Source: Anaerolineales bacterium (GTDB lineage: Bacteria; Chloroflexota; Anaerolineae; Anaerolineales; E44-bin32). From it: DNA of 20,553 bases. Each line of letters starts with the position of its first letter. Positions within the stretch are counted from its first letter, which is position 1. The notes under the pieces were generated by a model that was not told the DNA's origin, made no database searches, and saw nothing but the letters and a program-made list of their open reading frames with translations. The position numbers were made by a program, and so were the translations under genes. The stretch lies in assembly GCA_023250385.1 (NCBI GenBank), contig JAHFAU010000003.1, positions 14,268 to 34,820 of the forward strand. Direction: 5' to 3'. Shown here piece after piece: positions 1 through 7,305 of the stretch.

Positions 1-303
1 CTCGGTGGTGAGGTGGATCCGGGTGACCGTCCATCCCGCCTCGGTCTTGTCGAGATGAACCTCGGCGGTCGTGTGAATTGCGGCCGGCGGGAAGCCGGCC
101 TTGCTCAAGCCCGAAGCTAGCGCCATGGAGAAGCAGCCGGCGTGGGCCGCCCCGAGCAATTGCTCGGGGTTGGTGCCCGGATCTTCTTCGAAACGCGAGC
201 CGGCGCTGTAATCGGCCTCGAAGGCGCCGTCCCCGAACATCATATGCCCGTGTCCTTCATTGAAACTGCCGTGCCAGACGGCCTCAGCTCTACGGACCGG
301 CAT
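1..303 (-). CDS. OsmC/Ohr-family peroxide-detoxifying protein, partial (3' end beyond window)
   Basis: The reading frame is open from an ATG at 303 to the left edge, giving the first 101 residues. The segment GTNPEQLLGAAHAGCFSMAL is the family signature of OsmC-type peroxiredoxins and contains the first (peroxidatic) cysteine. The second catalytic cysteine would lie in the missing C-terminal half. Members reduce organic hydroperoxides in the cytosol with thiol or lipoyl reductants. The start is supported by a good Shine-Dalgarno (GGGAGGAA) about 7 nt upstream. It follows the response regulator with a 39-nt gap on the same strand and may be cotranscribed with it. The early residues look closer to OsmC than to Ohr, but the subfamily cannot be settled from half a protein. 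Confidence 0.88.
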   Translation of the reverse strand, partial: MPVRRAEAVWHGSFNEGHGHMMFGDGAFEADYSAGSRFEEDPGTNPEQLLGAAHAGCFSMALASGLSKAGFPPAAIHTTAEVHLDKTEAGWTVTRIHLTTE

Positions 304-342
304 CGCTTGTTCCTCCCTCAGTGGATAACATCTGGATTGCGC

Positions 343-720
343 TCAACCCGCGGTCGCCGGAAGTACCCGCCCAATTGCCGCTTCCAGCTCCTCGATGGTT
401 ACCGGCTTAAAGATGAATGCATTGGCCCCTAATCGCATCGCTTCATCCACTCGAACGTCGGTGGCTTCGGTGGACAACATGATGACCGGGAGGTTTTTGA
501 GTTCCGTTTTGCGACGCAGGAATTCCAGCAGGTCCATCCCGGTCACTTCCGGCATGTTGATATCCAGGATCATGACATCTGGCCGCTGCCCCTGCATCAG
601 TTTTTCGACCGCCGCCCGGGCGTGACGATAGGCCGAGACCTGGAATTCAAGCAATTCCAGCATCAATCTGACGGCATGGGCCATCTCGTCGTCGTCGTCC
701 ACGATCCAGGCCGATCGCAT
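343..720 (-). CDS. single-domain response regulator (CheY-like receiver)
   Basis: This is a stand-alone phosphoacceptor receiver with no output domain, so it presumably acts by protein-protein contact or as a phosphate shuttle. Counted from the upstream ATG at 729, it has a run of four aspartates (11-14) where receivers need an acidic pair, the phosphorylation site D56 in MILDINMP, the switch residue S86, and the conserved lysine K108 before P109. I prefer the ATG at 720 over that at 729: the purine-rich AAAGGGA lies about 8 nt before 720 but directly abuts 729. It sits between uvrC (58-nt gap) and the OsmC gene (39-nt gap), all on one strand. No partner kinase is adjacent, so its cognate signal is unknown. 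Confidence 0.9.
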   Translation of the reverse strand: MRSAWIVDDDDEMAHAVRLMLELLEFQVSAYRHARAAVEKLMQGQRPDVMILDINMPEVTGMDLLEFLRRKTELKNLPVIMLSTEATDVRVDEAMRLGANAFIFKPVTIEELEAAIGRVLPATAG

Positions 721-778
721 CCCAGCCATCCCTTTCGGTTCTCGATCCGCTCAGCCTATCCGGCCGCGCCGGACTTTC

Positions 779-2626
779 CTAGGCGATCTCGGCTTTGACT
801 CGTTCAGCCAGCTGGCGGCTGATCCCGGGGATCGAGGTCAGCTCTCCGATATCCGCTTGCCGGATGCCGTCCAGGTCTCCAAATGCCTTCAGCAAGGCCT
901 TCCGGCGGGCCGGCCCGATCCCCTCGATGGCATCCAGTTGGGAGGCCAGTCCACGTTGCTTGCGCTGAGTCCGATTGTGACTGAGCGCGAAGCGGTGAGC
1001 TTCATCTCGAATTCGCTGGACCAGGAACAGGGCCTGCGAGCGCCGGTCCAGGATCAGCGGATCGGTCCGGCCGGGCAGGAACAACTCCTCATGCCGTTTG
1101 GCCAGCCCAACGATCCGGACCTGATTTTCCAGTCCAAAGGAGTTCAACACCGCCACCGCCCGACCGAGCTGGCCCTTACCGCCATCCACCAGTACCAGGT
1201 CGGGCAGCAATCCAAAGGCGCGGTCGAGTTTAATCCCCGGCCGCTGCGAATCTTCCTGAGCGGCCTTCCAGCGCCTGAATCGCCGGTGCATGAGTTCCTC
1301 CATGCTGGCGAAATCGTCCTGACCCCGCACCGACTTGATCGTGTATTTGCGGTACAGCGCTTTGCTCGGGGCACCATTCTCAAACACGACCATCGAGCCG
1401 GCAGCCGCCGTCCCCTGCAGGTTCGAGATGTCATAGCCCTCGATCCGCACCGGCGGTTCGCCCAGTTGCAGCGCCGCTTGCAGCTCGGCCAGCGCCTGAA
1501 CGTGCTTGCTGCGATCGGCCTCCCAGCGAGCCCGCAGCATCGAGAGGGTCTCGGCCGCGTTTTCGGCCGCCATTTCTACCAACTCCCGTTTGACACCCTT
1601 CCGCGGCACGCTGATTTTGACCTTGTGTTGCGGGCTGCGGCGGTTCAACCAGGCTTCGATGATCGCCGCCTCTTCGATCTCCAGCGGCAGCAGCACGCGT
1701 TGCGGAACGGTGCTCGAACTGGCATAGAACTGCTTGACGAAGGCCCGGACCACTTCCTCGTCACCGGCCTGGCGGGTGCCCTCGAGTACAAAGTATTCCC
1801 GCCCGATCAGTTTGCCGCCTCGCACGAAGAACACCTGCACACAAGCGCTGCGGTCGTCCCGGGCAAACGCAATCACATCGGAGTCGATGTTTTCCCGGGA
1901 CACCACCTTCTGGCCCTCGATGACCCGGTCAATCGCCGTTAGCTGGTCCCGAATCGCAGCCGCCCGCTCATACTCCATGGACCCCGAAGCCCGGGTCATC
2001 TCGGCCTGCAGCCGTTGGATAACCGGTTCGGTCCGGCCTTCCAGGAATCCACAGAGATCCGAGATCATTTCCCGGTAGCCAGTCTGGTCGACCGCGCCAA
2101 TACACGGTGCCAGGCACAGCTTGATGTCGTGATACAGGCAGGCCCGCAGGTCTTGCCCGGTGATCACTCGGTCGCAGGTCAGGTACGGAAATATCCGGCG
2201 CAGCACGTCCAGGGTCTGGTGCACGGCCCACACACTCGTGTAGGGTCCGTAGTATCGGCTGCCATCCCCAACGACCTGGCGGGTCATGGTGACTTTGGGG
2301 AATGGATCCGCCCAATGCACCCGCACATAGGGGTAGCGTTTATCGTCTTTCAGACGAATGTTGTACTTCGGACGGTGGCGCTTGATCAGGTTCATTTCGA
2401 GGATCAACGCTTCGAGCTCCGAGGCCACCACGATCCATTCCACGTCGGCGACTCGAGCGACCAGTTCGGCGGTCTTGCGATCCGGTGAGCCGGACTCGTG
2501 GAAGTAGGAGCGGACCCGGCTGCGCAGGTTCACCGCCTTGCCGACATAGATCACCTTTCCGTGCTCGTCTTTCATCAGATAACAGCCGGGTTTGGCGGGA
2601 ATGCCTTCAAGCACCGGTTTGGGCAT
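779..2626 (-). CDS. uvrC: UvrABC excinuclease subunit C
   Basis: UvrC makes both incisions in nucleotide excision repair after UvrA/UvrB load on damaged DNA. The 615 residues match the usual length of about 600. In order: a GIY-YIG nuclease domain (about 10-95, with VIYVGKA at 25-31 and the glutamate in EALILEMNLIK); four cysteines C151, C163, C171 and C175; a UVR (UvrB-binding) helical hairpin about 200-240; the RNase H-like endonuclease domain with IEGYDISNLQG (D399), LVDGGKGQL (D481) and H544; and tandem helix-hairpin-helix motifs about 563-615. The cysteine spacing (12, 8, 4) equals that of the iron-sulfur cluster reported for E. coli UvrC. The ATG at 2626 has no Shine-Dalgarno but lies 9 nt after an extended -10 box, so it may be leaderless. 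It is divergent from the phosphohexomutase gene. Confidence 0.97.
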   Translation of the reverse strand: MPKPVLEGIPAKPGCYLMKDEHGKVIYVGKAVNLRSRVRSYFHESGSPDRKTAELVARVADVEWIVVASELEALILEMNLIKRHRPKYNIRLKDDKRYPYVRVHWADPFPKVTMTRQVVGDGSRYYGPYTSVWAVHQTLDVLRRIFPYLTCDRVITGQDLRACLYHDIKLCLAPCIGAVDQTGYREMISDLCGFLEGRTEPVIQRLQAEMTRASGSMEYERAAAIRDQLTAIDRVIEGQKVVSRENIDSDVIAFARDDRSACVQVFFVRGGKLIGREYFVLEGTRQAGDEEVVRAFVKQFYASSSTVPQRVLLPLEIEEAAIIEAWLNRRSPQHKVKISVPRKGVKRELVEMAAENAAETLSMLRARWEADRSKHVQALAELQAALQLGEPPVRIEGYDISNLQGTAAAGSMVVFENGAPSKALYRKYTIKSVRGQDDFASMEELMHRRFRRWKAAQEDSQRPGIKLDRAFGLLPDLVLVDGGKGQLGRAVAVLNSFGLENQVRIVGLAKRHEELFLPGRTDPLILDRRSQALFLVQRIRDEAHRFALSHNRTQRKQRGLASQLDAIEGIGPARRKALLKAFGDLDGIRQADIGELTSIPGISRQLAERVKAEIA

Positions 2627-2635
2627 GGTTGAGCC

Positions 2636-2644
2636 ATTCTAGCA
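2636..2644 (-). promoter_or_regulatory. extended -10 promoter of uvrC, probably leaderless
   Basis: On the minus strand TGC precedes TAGAAT (2641-2636), giving an extended -10 (TGnTAGAAT), with only 9 nt to the uvrC ATG at 2626. A start site 6-7 nt after the box would leave a 5' leader of 2-3 nt. I see no convincing -35 box and no Shine-Dalgarno. Confidence 0.5.
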
Positions 2645-2719
2645 TAGGGGTCGCTTTGACCTCGGTCTGGCAGGCCGCGCTGAGACCCGAACCCGGACCG
2701 AATGTTGCCGCTCCCACGT

Positions 2720-2725
2720 TACAAT
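2720..2725 (+). promoter_or_regulatory. candidate -10 box for the phosphohexomutase gene
   Basis: TACAAT lies 21 nt before the ATG at 2747 in the 120-bp divergent region shared with uvrC. No good -35 box is visible at the expected distance. Translation is helped by a strong Shine-Dalgarno, GGAGGACAGGG, right before the start codon. Confidence 0.35.
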
Positions 2726-2746
2726 CCCGACCGGCGGAGGACAGGG

Positions 2747-4198
2747 ATGACCATTCATTTCGGCACCGACGGCTGGCGCGGCGTCATCGGCGACACGTTT
2801 ACCTTCCATAACCTGCGTATGGTCAGCCAGGCCATCGCCGACGCGGTCGCCTCCGAACACTGGCCCCCAGGCGGACAATCGGCTGCCGATCCGCGGCGGA
2901 TGGTGGTGGGCTTCGATACCCGTTTCTTGTCAGACCGTTTCGCGGTGGAAGCTGCCCGGGTGCTGGCTGGCAACGGGTTCCAGGTCTCCCTTACCAGCGC
3001 CGACGTCCCGACTCCAACCGCCTCCTTCTCCGTCCGCCAGCTCGGCGCAGTTGCCGGCATCATGATCACCGCCTCTCACAATGCCCCGCGCTACAACGGG
3101 GTGAAGCTCAAGGCAGCCTACGGCGGGGCAGCGGCTCGCGAGCAGTGCAAGCAGGTCGAGCTATTCTTCCAGGACAATGAGGCCCGCGCCCGTGGGCCGA
3201 ATCTGATGGACTACGAGCAGGCCAAGCGGGCCGGACAGATCGAGCGATTCAATCCCACTCCCGCCTATCACGACCACCTGCGCACACTGATCGACCTGAA
3301 CGTGATCGCCGACCGTCCTCAGCACATCGTCGTCGACTCTATGTACGGATCGGGTCGGGGTCAACTCAAAGGGATCCTGCAGGGCACCGGTTGTGAGGTC
3401 ATTGAGGTCCGGGGCGAAATGAATCCAGGGTTCGGCGGGATTCATCCGGAGCCGATCTCCCGCTACCTGGGCGCGCTGGTCGGCGCGATCGCCGCCGGCC
3501 ACGGCCAGCTGGGGCTGGCGACCGACGGCGACGCCGACCGGATTGGCGCGGTTGACGGCCGCGGCCAGTTTGTCGATCCCCACCGGATCATGGCCCTGGC
3601 TCTGAAATACCTGGTCGAACAGCGCGGCTGGCGGGGGGCGGTGGTCAAATCGGTTTCTACTACCCAGATGATCAATCGCCTGGCGGAGAAATATTCCCTG
3701 CCCGTGATCGAGACCCCGGTAGGGTTCGACCACATCGCCGATCAGATGCTCCAAGATGCGGTGTTGATCGGTGGAGAAGAGTCTGGCGGGATGTCGATCC
3801 GAGGTCACATCCCGGAGGGGGATGGGATCCTGATGGGGCTGCTCTTGGTGGAAATGGTCGCGGCCTCGGGGGCGGCGCTCGAGGAACTTGTTGAGCATTT
3901 GCTGGCCGAGGTCGGCCCTTCGCATTACAGCCGGCTAGACCTGCGCCTCGCCAGTCCGGTTTCCAAGCAGCTAATGGCCGACCGCCTGCGGGATGGTGCG
4001 CCGAGCTCGATCGGATCGCTGCGAGTCCATCACGTCAGCGATCGGGATGGGATCAAGTACGTCATGGATGACGGCTCGTGGCTGCTGATCCGGCCCTCCG
4101 GAACCGAGCCCGTGCTCCGGGTGTATGCGGAGGCCTGGGAACCGCAGGCCCTGGAACTGCTGATCGCCCACGGCCGGCAGGTCGCCCAGGCCGGCTAG
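2747..4198 (+). CDS. phosphoglucomutase/phosphomannomutase-family alpha-D-phosphohexomutase
   Basis: The enzyme moves a phosphate between C1 and C6 of a hexose phosphate and feeds nucleotide-sugar or glycogen metabolism in the cytosol. The 483 residues carry all four family loops: the catalytic serine S110 in ITASHNAP, the metal loop TDGDADR (D260, D262, D264), the sugar loop GGEESGG (342-348) and the phosphate loop RPSGTEP (449-455). The canonical TASHNP has become TASHNA, a mild departure next to the nucleophile. I chose the ATG at 2747 rather than an in-frame ATG at 2702 because the strong Shine-Dalgarno GGAGGACAGGG precedes it and the family start GTDGWRG follows closely. Substrate (glucose, mannose or glucosamine phosphate) cannot be fixed from motifs. 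The next gene starts 64 nt downstream behind its own promoter. Confidence 0.93.
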   Translation: MTIHFGTDGWRGVIGDTFTFHNLRMVSQAIADAVASEHWPPGGQSAADPRRMVVGFDTRFLSDRFAVEAARVLAGNGFQVSLTSADVPTPTASFSVRQLGAVAGIMITASHNAPRYNGVKLKAAYGGAAAREQCKQVELFFQDNEARARGPNLMDYEQAKRAGQIERFNPTPAYHDHLRTLIDLNVIADRPQHIVVDSMYGSGRGQLKGILQGTGCEVIEVRGEMNPGFGGIHPEPISRYLGALVGAIAAGHGQLGLATDGDADRIGAVDGRGQFVDPHRIMALALKYLVEQRGWRGAVVKSVSTTQMINRLAEKYSLPVIETPVGFDHIADQMLQDAVLIGGEESGGMSIRGHIPEGDGILMGLLLVEMVAASGAALEELVEHLLAEVGPSHYSRLDLRLASPVSKQLMADRLRDGAPSSIGSLRVHHVSDRDGIKYVMDDGSWLLIRPSGTEPVLRVYAEAWEPQALELLIAHGRQVAQAG

Positions 4199-4232
4199 AC
4201 TCTCTTCCCATTTCAACTCGCCAAAGGCTGCA

Positions 4233-4241
4233 TGCTATAAT
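4233..4241 (+). promoter_or_regulatory. extended -10 promoter of the GTPase module
   Basis: TGC followed by a perfect TATAAT (4236-4241) lies 21 nt before the ATG at 4263. A weak -35 (TTCAAC, 4212-4217) sits 18 bp upstream. The downstream gene has no clear Shine-Dalgarno. This separates the GTPase pair from the phosphohexomutase gene as its own transcription unit. Confidence 0.55.
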
Positions 4242-4262
4242 TCCGGCCGACATCGATCCCTT

Positions 4263-4976
4263 ATGTTAAAACGTTTGCGTGGGCTCTTCTCAAGCCCCCC
4301 ACCCGCACCGCCGCAGTCCGCTCGGGCCGCGCCAGCCCCGCCGGCGGCTCCCGCCCCAGCCAAGGAGCCTTCCCCGCTGGAGAATCCGCAGGCCTACCTC
4401 GAACGGGTCCAGACCAAGATCAACAATCTTGCTGAGGAATTCGCCAACGGGGCCATCAATCGGCTGCAGTTCCAGGAGCTCTACGAGCATTACCGGCGGG
4501 AACAGCAGACCATCAAGCGCTATCTGGAAATGGCTCCGGACTCCGAGGAATGGAAAGCGGCCACTTCGGAAGGTAAGAGTGTCGTCATCCGCCAGCAGAA
4601 CGTGGCCAAGGTGCTGGGCTACTCGGTGTACGACAACGAATCGGGAATGCCGCTCAACACGATTGGCGAGTTCGAGATCGAGGCGGAGTTGGCGGTCCCG
4701 ATGCTCTCCTCGTATCGGTCTGCCACGAAGGAGATCTTCGGTGCGGAGATGAACAAGACCGCGATCGAGGGCGGTCGCTGGCTGAGCTATGTCCCCGGCG
4801 AGTTCACCACCCTGATGGCGCTGTTCTCAACCGATCCGGCTCCCCAACAGCTCGAATTGATGAAAGAGCTGCACGATCTGTTCGAGCGTGCCAATCGGAA
4901 CCTGCTCAGCAACCAACCGGTAGACCCGGATGAGCTTGTTTTCCCTCACAAATTCTTCCTCGGCCGCCAGACCTAG
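4263..4976 (+). CDS. uncharacterised protein next to a small GTPase; possible longin/roadblock-like partner
   Basis: I do not recognise this 237-aa protein as a named family. It has a basic N-terminus (MLKRLRGLF), a Pro/Ala-rich flexible linker (about 12-38), a charged helical segment (about 41-92), and a predicted alpha/beta region (about 115-215). That region has strand-like GYSVYDNESGMPL, a helix AVPMLSSYRSATKEIFG, strand-like GRWLSYVPGEFTTLMALFS, and a final helix QQLELMKELHDLFERANRNLL. This order resembles the profilin-like fold of roadblock/LC7 and longin domains that bind small GTPases, but that is a pattern impression, not a match. The GTPase gene starts 9 nt after its stop. No signal peptide or TM segment is seen, so it is probably cytosolic. 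An adaptor, GAP or GEF role is possible. Confidence 0.75.
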   Translation: MLKRLRGLFSSPPPAPPQSARAAPAPPAAPAPAKEPSPLENPQAYLERVQTKINNLAEEFANGAINRLQFQELYEHYRREQQTIKRYLEMAPDSEEWKAATSEGKSVVIRQQNVAKVLGYSVYDNESGMPLNTIGEFEIEAELAVPMLSSYRSATKEIFGAEMNKTAIEGGRWLSYVPGEFTTLMALFSTDPAPQQLELMKELHDLFERANRNLLSNQPVDPDELVFPHKFFLGRQT

Positions 4977-4985
4977 CCCAGGGAC

Positions 4986-5489
4986 ATGAGTAGCGTTCCG
5001 GTCTTGAAAGTCGTCGTCGCCGGCAACGGCGCAGTCGGCAAAACCTCGCTCATTCGTCGGTTTTGTGAAGGGAAGTTCGAGCAGACCCGGGTGGCGACGA
5101 TCGGGGTCGACTTTCAGACTCAGTTGGTCCCGCTTCCCGAGCGGACCGTCAAGCTTTCCATCTGGGACATGGCGGGCCAGGACCGCTTTCAGGTGATCCG
5201 GACCGGCTTTTACCGTGGCAGTCGGGCGGCGGCGCTAGTCTACGACGTGACCGACCCCGAGTCCCTCAGCAGCCTGCCGCGCTGGCACGCCGAGATCTTG
5301 GGTGCAATTCAAAAACAGCCCTTCGTGGTAGTCGGCAACAAGACCGACCTCGAGCGAGTTCAACCCCGGGCGGCCGGGGAAGCCTTCGCCGCCAGCATTG
5401 GGGCGAAATACGTTGAGACGAGCGCCCTCGATGGAAGCGGGGTCCCGGACCTGTTTGAATCTCTGGCCAGGCTTGGCTTAGGCGCCTGA
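4986..5489 (+). CDS. Rab/Ras-like small GTPase
   Basis: This 167-residue single-domain GTPase has every G motif: P-loop GNGAVGKTS (13-21), switch I threonine T38 in ATIGVDF, switch II WDMAGQDRF with catalytic-type Q65, NKTD (118-121) and the G5 motif TSA (145-147). The TIGVDF and WDMAGQDRF spellings are Rab-like. Bacterial Ras-superfamily members include MglA, a polarity switch, and several families of unknown role. This one lacks a C-terminal cysteine for lipid attachment and ends in LARLGLGA, so membrane recruitment would need a partner. The start has a modest Shine-Dalgarno (CAGGGA) and lies 9 nt after the preceding gene, so the two are surely cotranscribed. The target process is unknown. 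Confidence 0.95.
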   Translation: MSSVPVLKVVVAGNGAVGKTSLIRRFCEGKFEQTRVATIGVDFQTQLVPLPERTVKLSIWDMAGQDRFQVIRTGFYRGSRAAALVYDVTDPESLSSLPRWHAEILGAIQKQPFVVVGNKTDLERVQPRAAGEAFAASIGAKYVETSALDGSGVPDLFESLARLGLGA

Positions 5490-5492
5490 GTC

Positions 5493-5527
5493 AAACAAAA
5501 GCGACAGGGTGGATCACCCTGTCGCTT
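5493..5527 (-). terminator. strong intrinsic terminator between convergent genes
   Basis: A perfect 13-bp stem (AAGCGACAGGGTG at 5499-5511 and its complement at 5515-5527) closes a 3-nt loop. Read on the minus strand it is followed by TTTTGTTT, a classic U-tract ending the operon whose last gene stops at 5549. On the plus strand it lies 10 nt after the GTPase stop, but the U-tract there is poor, so termination may be weaker in that direction. Confidence 0.85.
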
Positions 5528-5548
5528 GCTCGACACTTCGGACGAAGC

Positions 5549-6136
5549 TTAGCCTGCCGTCCGGGTGCGCAGCCTTCGGCTCAAGAAAATCACGGCCAGG
5601 AACACCGCCGCCAGCCCGGCCAGGCCGGGCAGGCCGACCTCGTCGCCAATGCCGGTCGTCGGCAGTGCGGTCGGTGTGCGTGTCGGAGTGGCCGCCCCTC
5701 CGCCAAGGGCCAACGCGGTGGCCGTCTGTTGTGCGGCCGCGGTCGCCGTCTCTGGGCCCACGGTTGCCAATGTGGTGAAGGGAGTGGGGGTATTGGTGGG
5801 AAGCACGATTACCGGTGTGGGTGTGGGACTGGCCGTATTGGTCGGGCGCGGGGTCGCGCTGGGTTGGGGCGTATTGCTCGGTAGCGGCGTCAGGGTTGCA
5901 ATCTGTGCCGCGGCGGCCTCGGTGAGGCCCACGGCGACCGCGGTGTTGGTCAACATGATTTCGGTCGGCCGTTCAATAGCGGCCTGCCGTTGGCGTGGCT
6001 GTAGGACGAGGGCGTAGACCCCCAGGCAGATCAAGCTCAGGATGATCAGGGCCCCCAACGCTGCGGCCGCGATGACAAAGGTCCGATTCTCCCCCTGCTC
6101 CAGCGGCTCGCTCGTTACCTCAAAGTCATCTGCCAT
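5549..6136 (-). CDS. Thr/Pro-rich surface protein with N-terminal TM and C-terminal LPTTG-like sorting region
   Basis: The 195-residue protein has a short acidic cytosolic-type N-terminus (1-18), a TM helix (about 20-45), and an Ala/Thr then Thr/Pro-rich stretch (about 60-155) with NTPTPTP-type runs. At 158-162 is LPTTG, followed by a hydrophobic helix (about 170-187) and a basic tail (RRLRTRT). LPXTG, hydrophobic helix and positive tail together form the sortase signal of Gram-positive surface proteins. The N-terminal helix has no obvious signal peptidase site, so the protein might be held at both ends. No globular domain is visible; it may be a stalk or spacer. The start is backed by a strong Shine-Dalgarno (GGGGAGGAAT). 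It is the last gene before the terminator at 5493-5527. No sortase gene is in the window. Confidence 0.85.
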   Translation of the reverse strand: MADDFEVTSEPLEQGENRTFVIAAAALGALIILSLICLGVYALVLQPRQRQAAIERPTEIMLTNTAVAVGLTEAAAAQIATLTPLPSNTPQPSATPRPTNTASPTPTPVIVLPTNTPTPFTTLATVGPETATAAAQQTATALALGGGAATPTRTPTALPTTGIGDEVGLPGLAGLAAVFLAVIFLSRRLRTRTAG

Positions 6137-6148
6137 ACATTCCTCCCC

Positions 6149-6214
6149 TTACGCAACGGGCCGTTCCGCGCTCAGGCGCAAGACACAGAACCGGTGCTGC
6201 AAGATTCGGGCCAT
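6149..6214 (-). CDS. possible 21-codon ORF coupled to the upstream gene (TGATG)
   Basis: An ATG at 6214-6212 shares its A with the TGA stop of the 355-aa gene (TGATG), the classic layout for translational coupling. The frame encodes a basic 21-residue peptide starting MARILQHRFCVLRL and stops with TAA 12 nt before the next ATG at 6136. There is no separate Shine-Dalgarno or family match, and an ORF this short can occur by chance, so I list it as tentative. Confidence 0.2.
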   Translation of the reverse strand: MARILQHRFCVLRLSAERPVA

Positions 6215-7281
6215 CATCCCAGCACTTCCAAGTTTGACAGGGGAATCGAAACCGGGCCAGTGCCTTCTAACTCAACCAAAGCGCTGCGGGCCAGAATCCC
6301 GCTCGGAAAGCCCTCCGCCTTGGGGATCAAGTGCCGGATCGTCCCCACGGTCCCGATGTGCGGCGCCCGCATGCAGCGCACCCGCACTCCGGGTGCCAGC
6401 TGAATGGCTCGCTCCGGACTGCTGAGCCGGGAAGTGGCCGGCAGAGGGATGATGACTTCCGGTAGCTGACGGCTGTACGGCTCCAGCAGGGTCGCTTCCA
6501 GGCTGGCCTCACGCCCGGCGTTCGAGTTCAGAAGATCGTAAGTCACCCGGTTCATTGGTGCCGTTCCAAATCCCTCCGTCAGCAGGATCGGGTACCCCAT
6601 GCGCAGAGCGATCGGGATCAACTCCGCCGTAAGGCTGCCCAAGATCAGCCCCCGGACCGCCAGCTCGGTGGCCTGGTGGAGGGGCGCCGCATTATCGCAC
6701 ACACCGGCCAAGAGCACCGCCCCCCTTAGATTGACATCGAGTTGGGTCGTGTGCAGCCGATCCGAGGCGCCCTCGCCGATTACCCGCATCACGCCCCAGC
6801 CTCTCCGGCCATTCCCCCAGGTGCCTTCGACCAGTGCTCCGGTCGTCTCGATTGTCAACGCAGTGGTCCCATCCGAGGCCACGACGACGCCGGGGACCCC
6901 GGCATGAATCTGGTAGGGTTCCTCCAGGGCTTCAAAGAGCGCCCGGCCGCGGGAAAGGGTCAGCACCTTTCCATTGGCTGGAGCGCGCATCGTCCGTCGT
7001 GCAATCCCGACCGGCCCGGCGATCACCTGGCCCATTTCGACCGGCGCGCCGGGCTCAACTCGCAGGTAGCGGGCGACTGCCGCCTCCGGGATCCCCAGCC
7101 CGGCCGCCAAATCCAAAAAGTAATGTTTGGCGGGGGGCTGGACCTCTGCCACGACGTCGGCAGGTTGGACCTTCTCTCGAACCCTAACCGTCACGTTCCC
7201 TGGCGAGGGAAGCTTCCGCTCCAGCCGGACCGTCGTCAGCGGCAGCACATGCCGAATCGCAGGGAGCTGGTTGCCGGCCAT
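6214..7281 (-). CDS. uncharacterised MutL-neighbour protein with barrel-sandwich-like and KOW-like regions
   Basis: I do not recognise this 355-aa protein as a named family. Residues about 26-50 (SPGNVTVRVREKVQPADVVAEV) and 76-116 (EPGAPVEMGQVIAGP, then RAPANGKVL) look like the two halves of a barrel-sandwich hybrid fold, as in lipoyl/biotinyl and RnfC-type domains. No biotin or lipoyl lysine context is seen. The middle (about 180-280) has alternating strands and helices around AVLLAGVCDNAAPLHQATE. The end (about 296-353: APGVRVRCMRAPHIGTVGTI, then VELEGTGPVSIPLSNLEVL) resembles a KOW/SH3-like barrel. There is no signal peptide or TM, so it is likely cytosolic. It begins 24 nt after the MutL-like gene, without a clear Shine-Dalgarno, and probably works with that ATPase. 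Confidence 0.85.
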   Translation of the reverse strand: MAGNQLPAIRHVLPLTTVRLERKLPSPGNVTVRVREKVQPADVVAEVQPPAKHYFLDLAAGLGIPEAAVARYLRVEPGAPVEMGQVIAGPVGIARRTMRAPANGKVLTLSRGRALFEALEEPYQIHAGVPGVVVASDGTTALTIETTGALVEGTWGNGRRGWGVMRVIGEGASDRLHTTQLDVNLRGAVLLAGVCDNAAPLHQATELAVRGLILGSLTAELIPIALRMGYPILLTEGFGTAPMNRVTYDLLNSNAGREASLEATLLEPYSRQLPEVIIPLPATSRLSSPERAIQLAPGVRVRCMRAPHIGTVGTIRHLIPKAEGFPSGILARSALVELEGTGPVSIPLSNLEVLG

Positions 7282-7305
7282 CGCCGGATCAGAGACCCCG
7301 TGGGT

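Noticed and set aside
857..1942. 361-codon open frame on the plus strand
   Set aside because: Antisense to uvrC, no motifs and no ribosome site; a codon-usage shadow.
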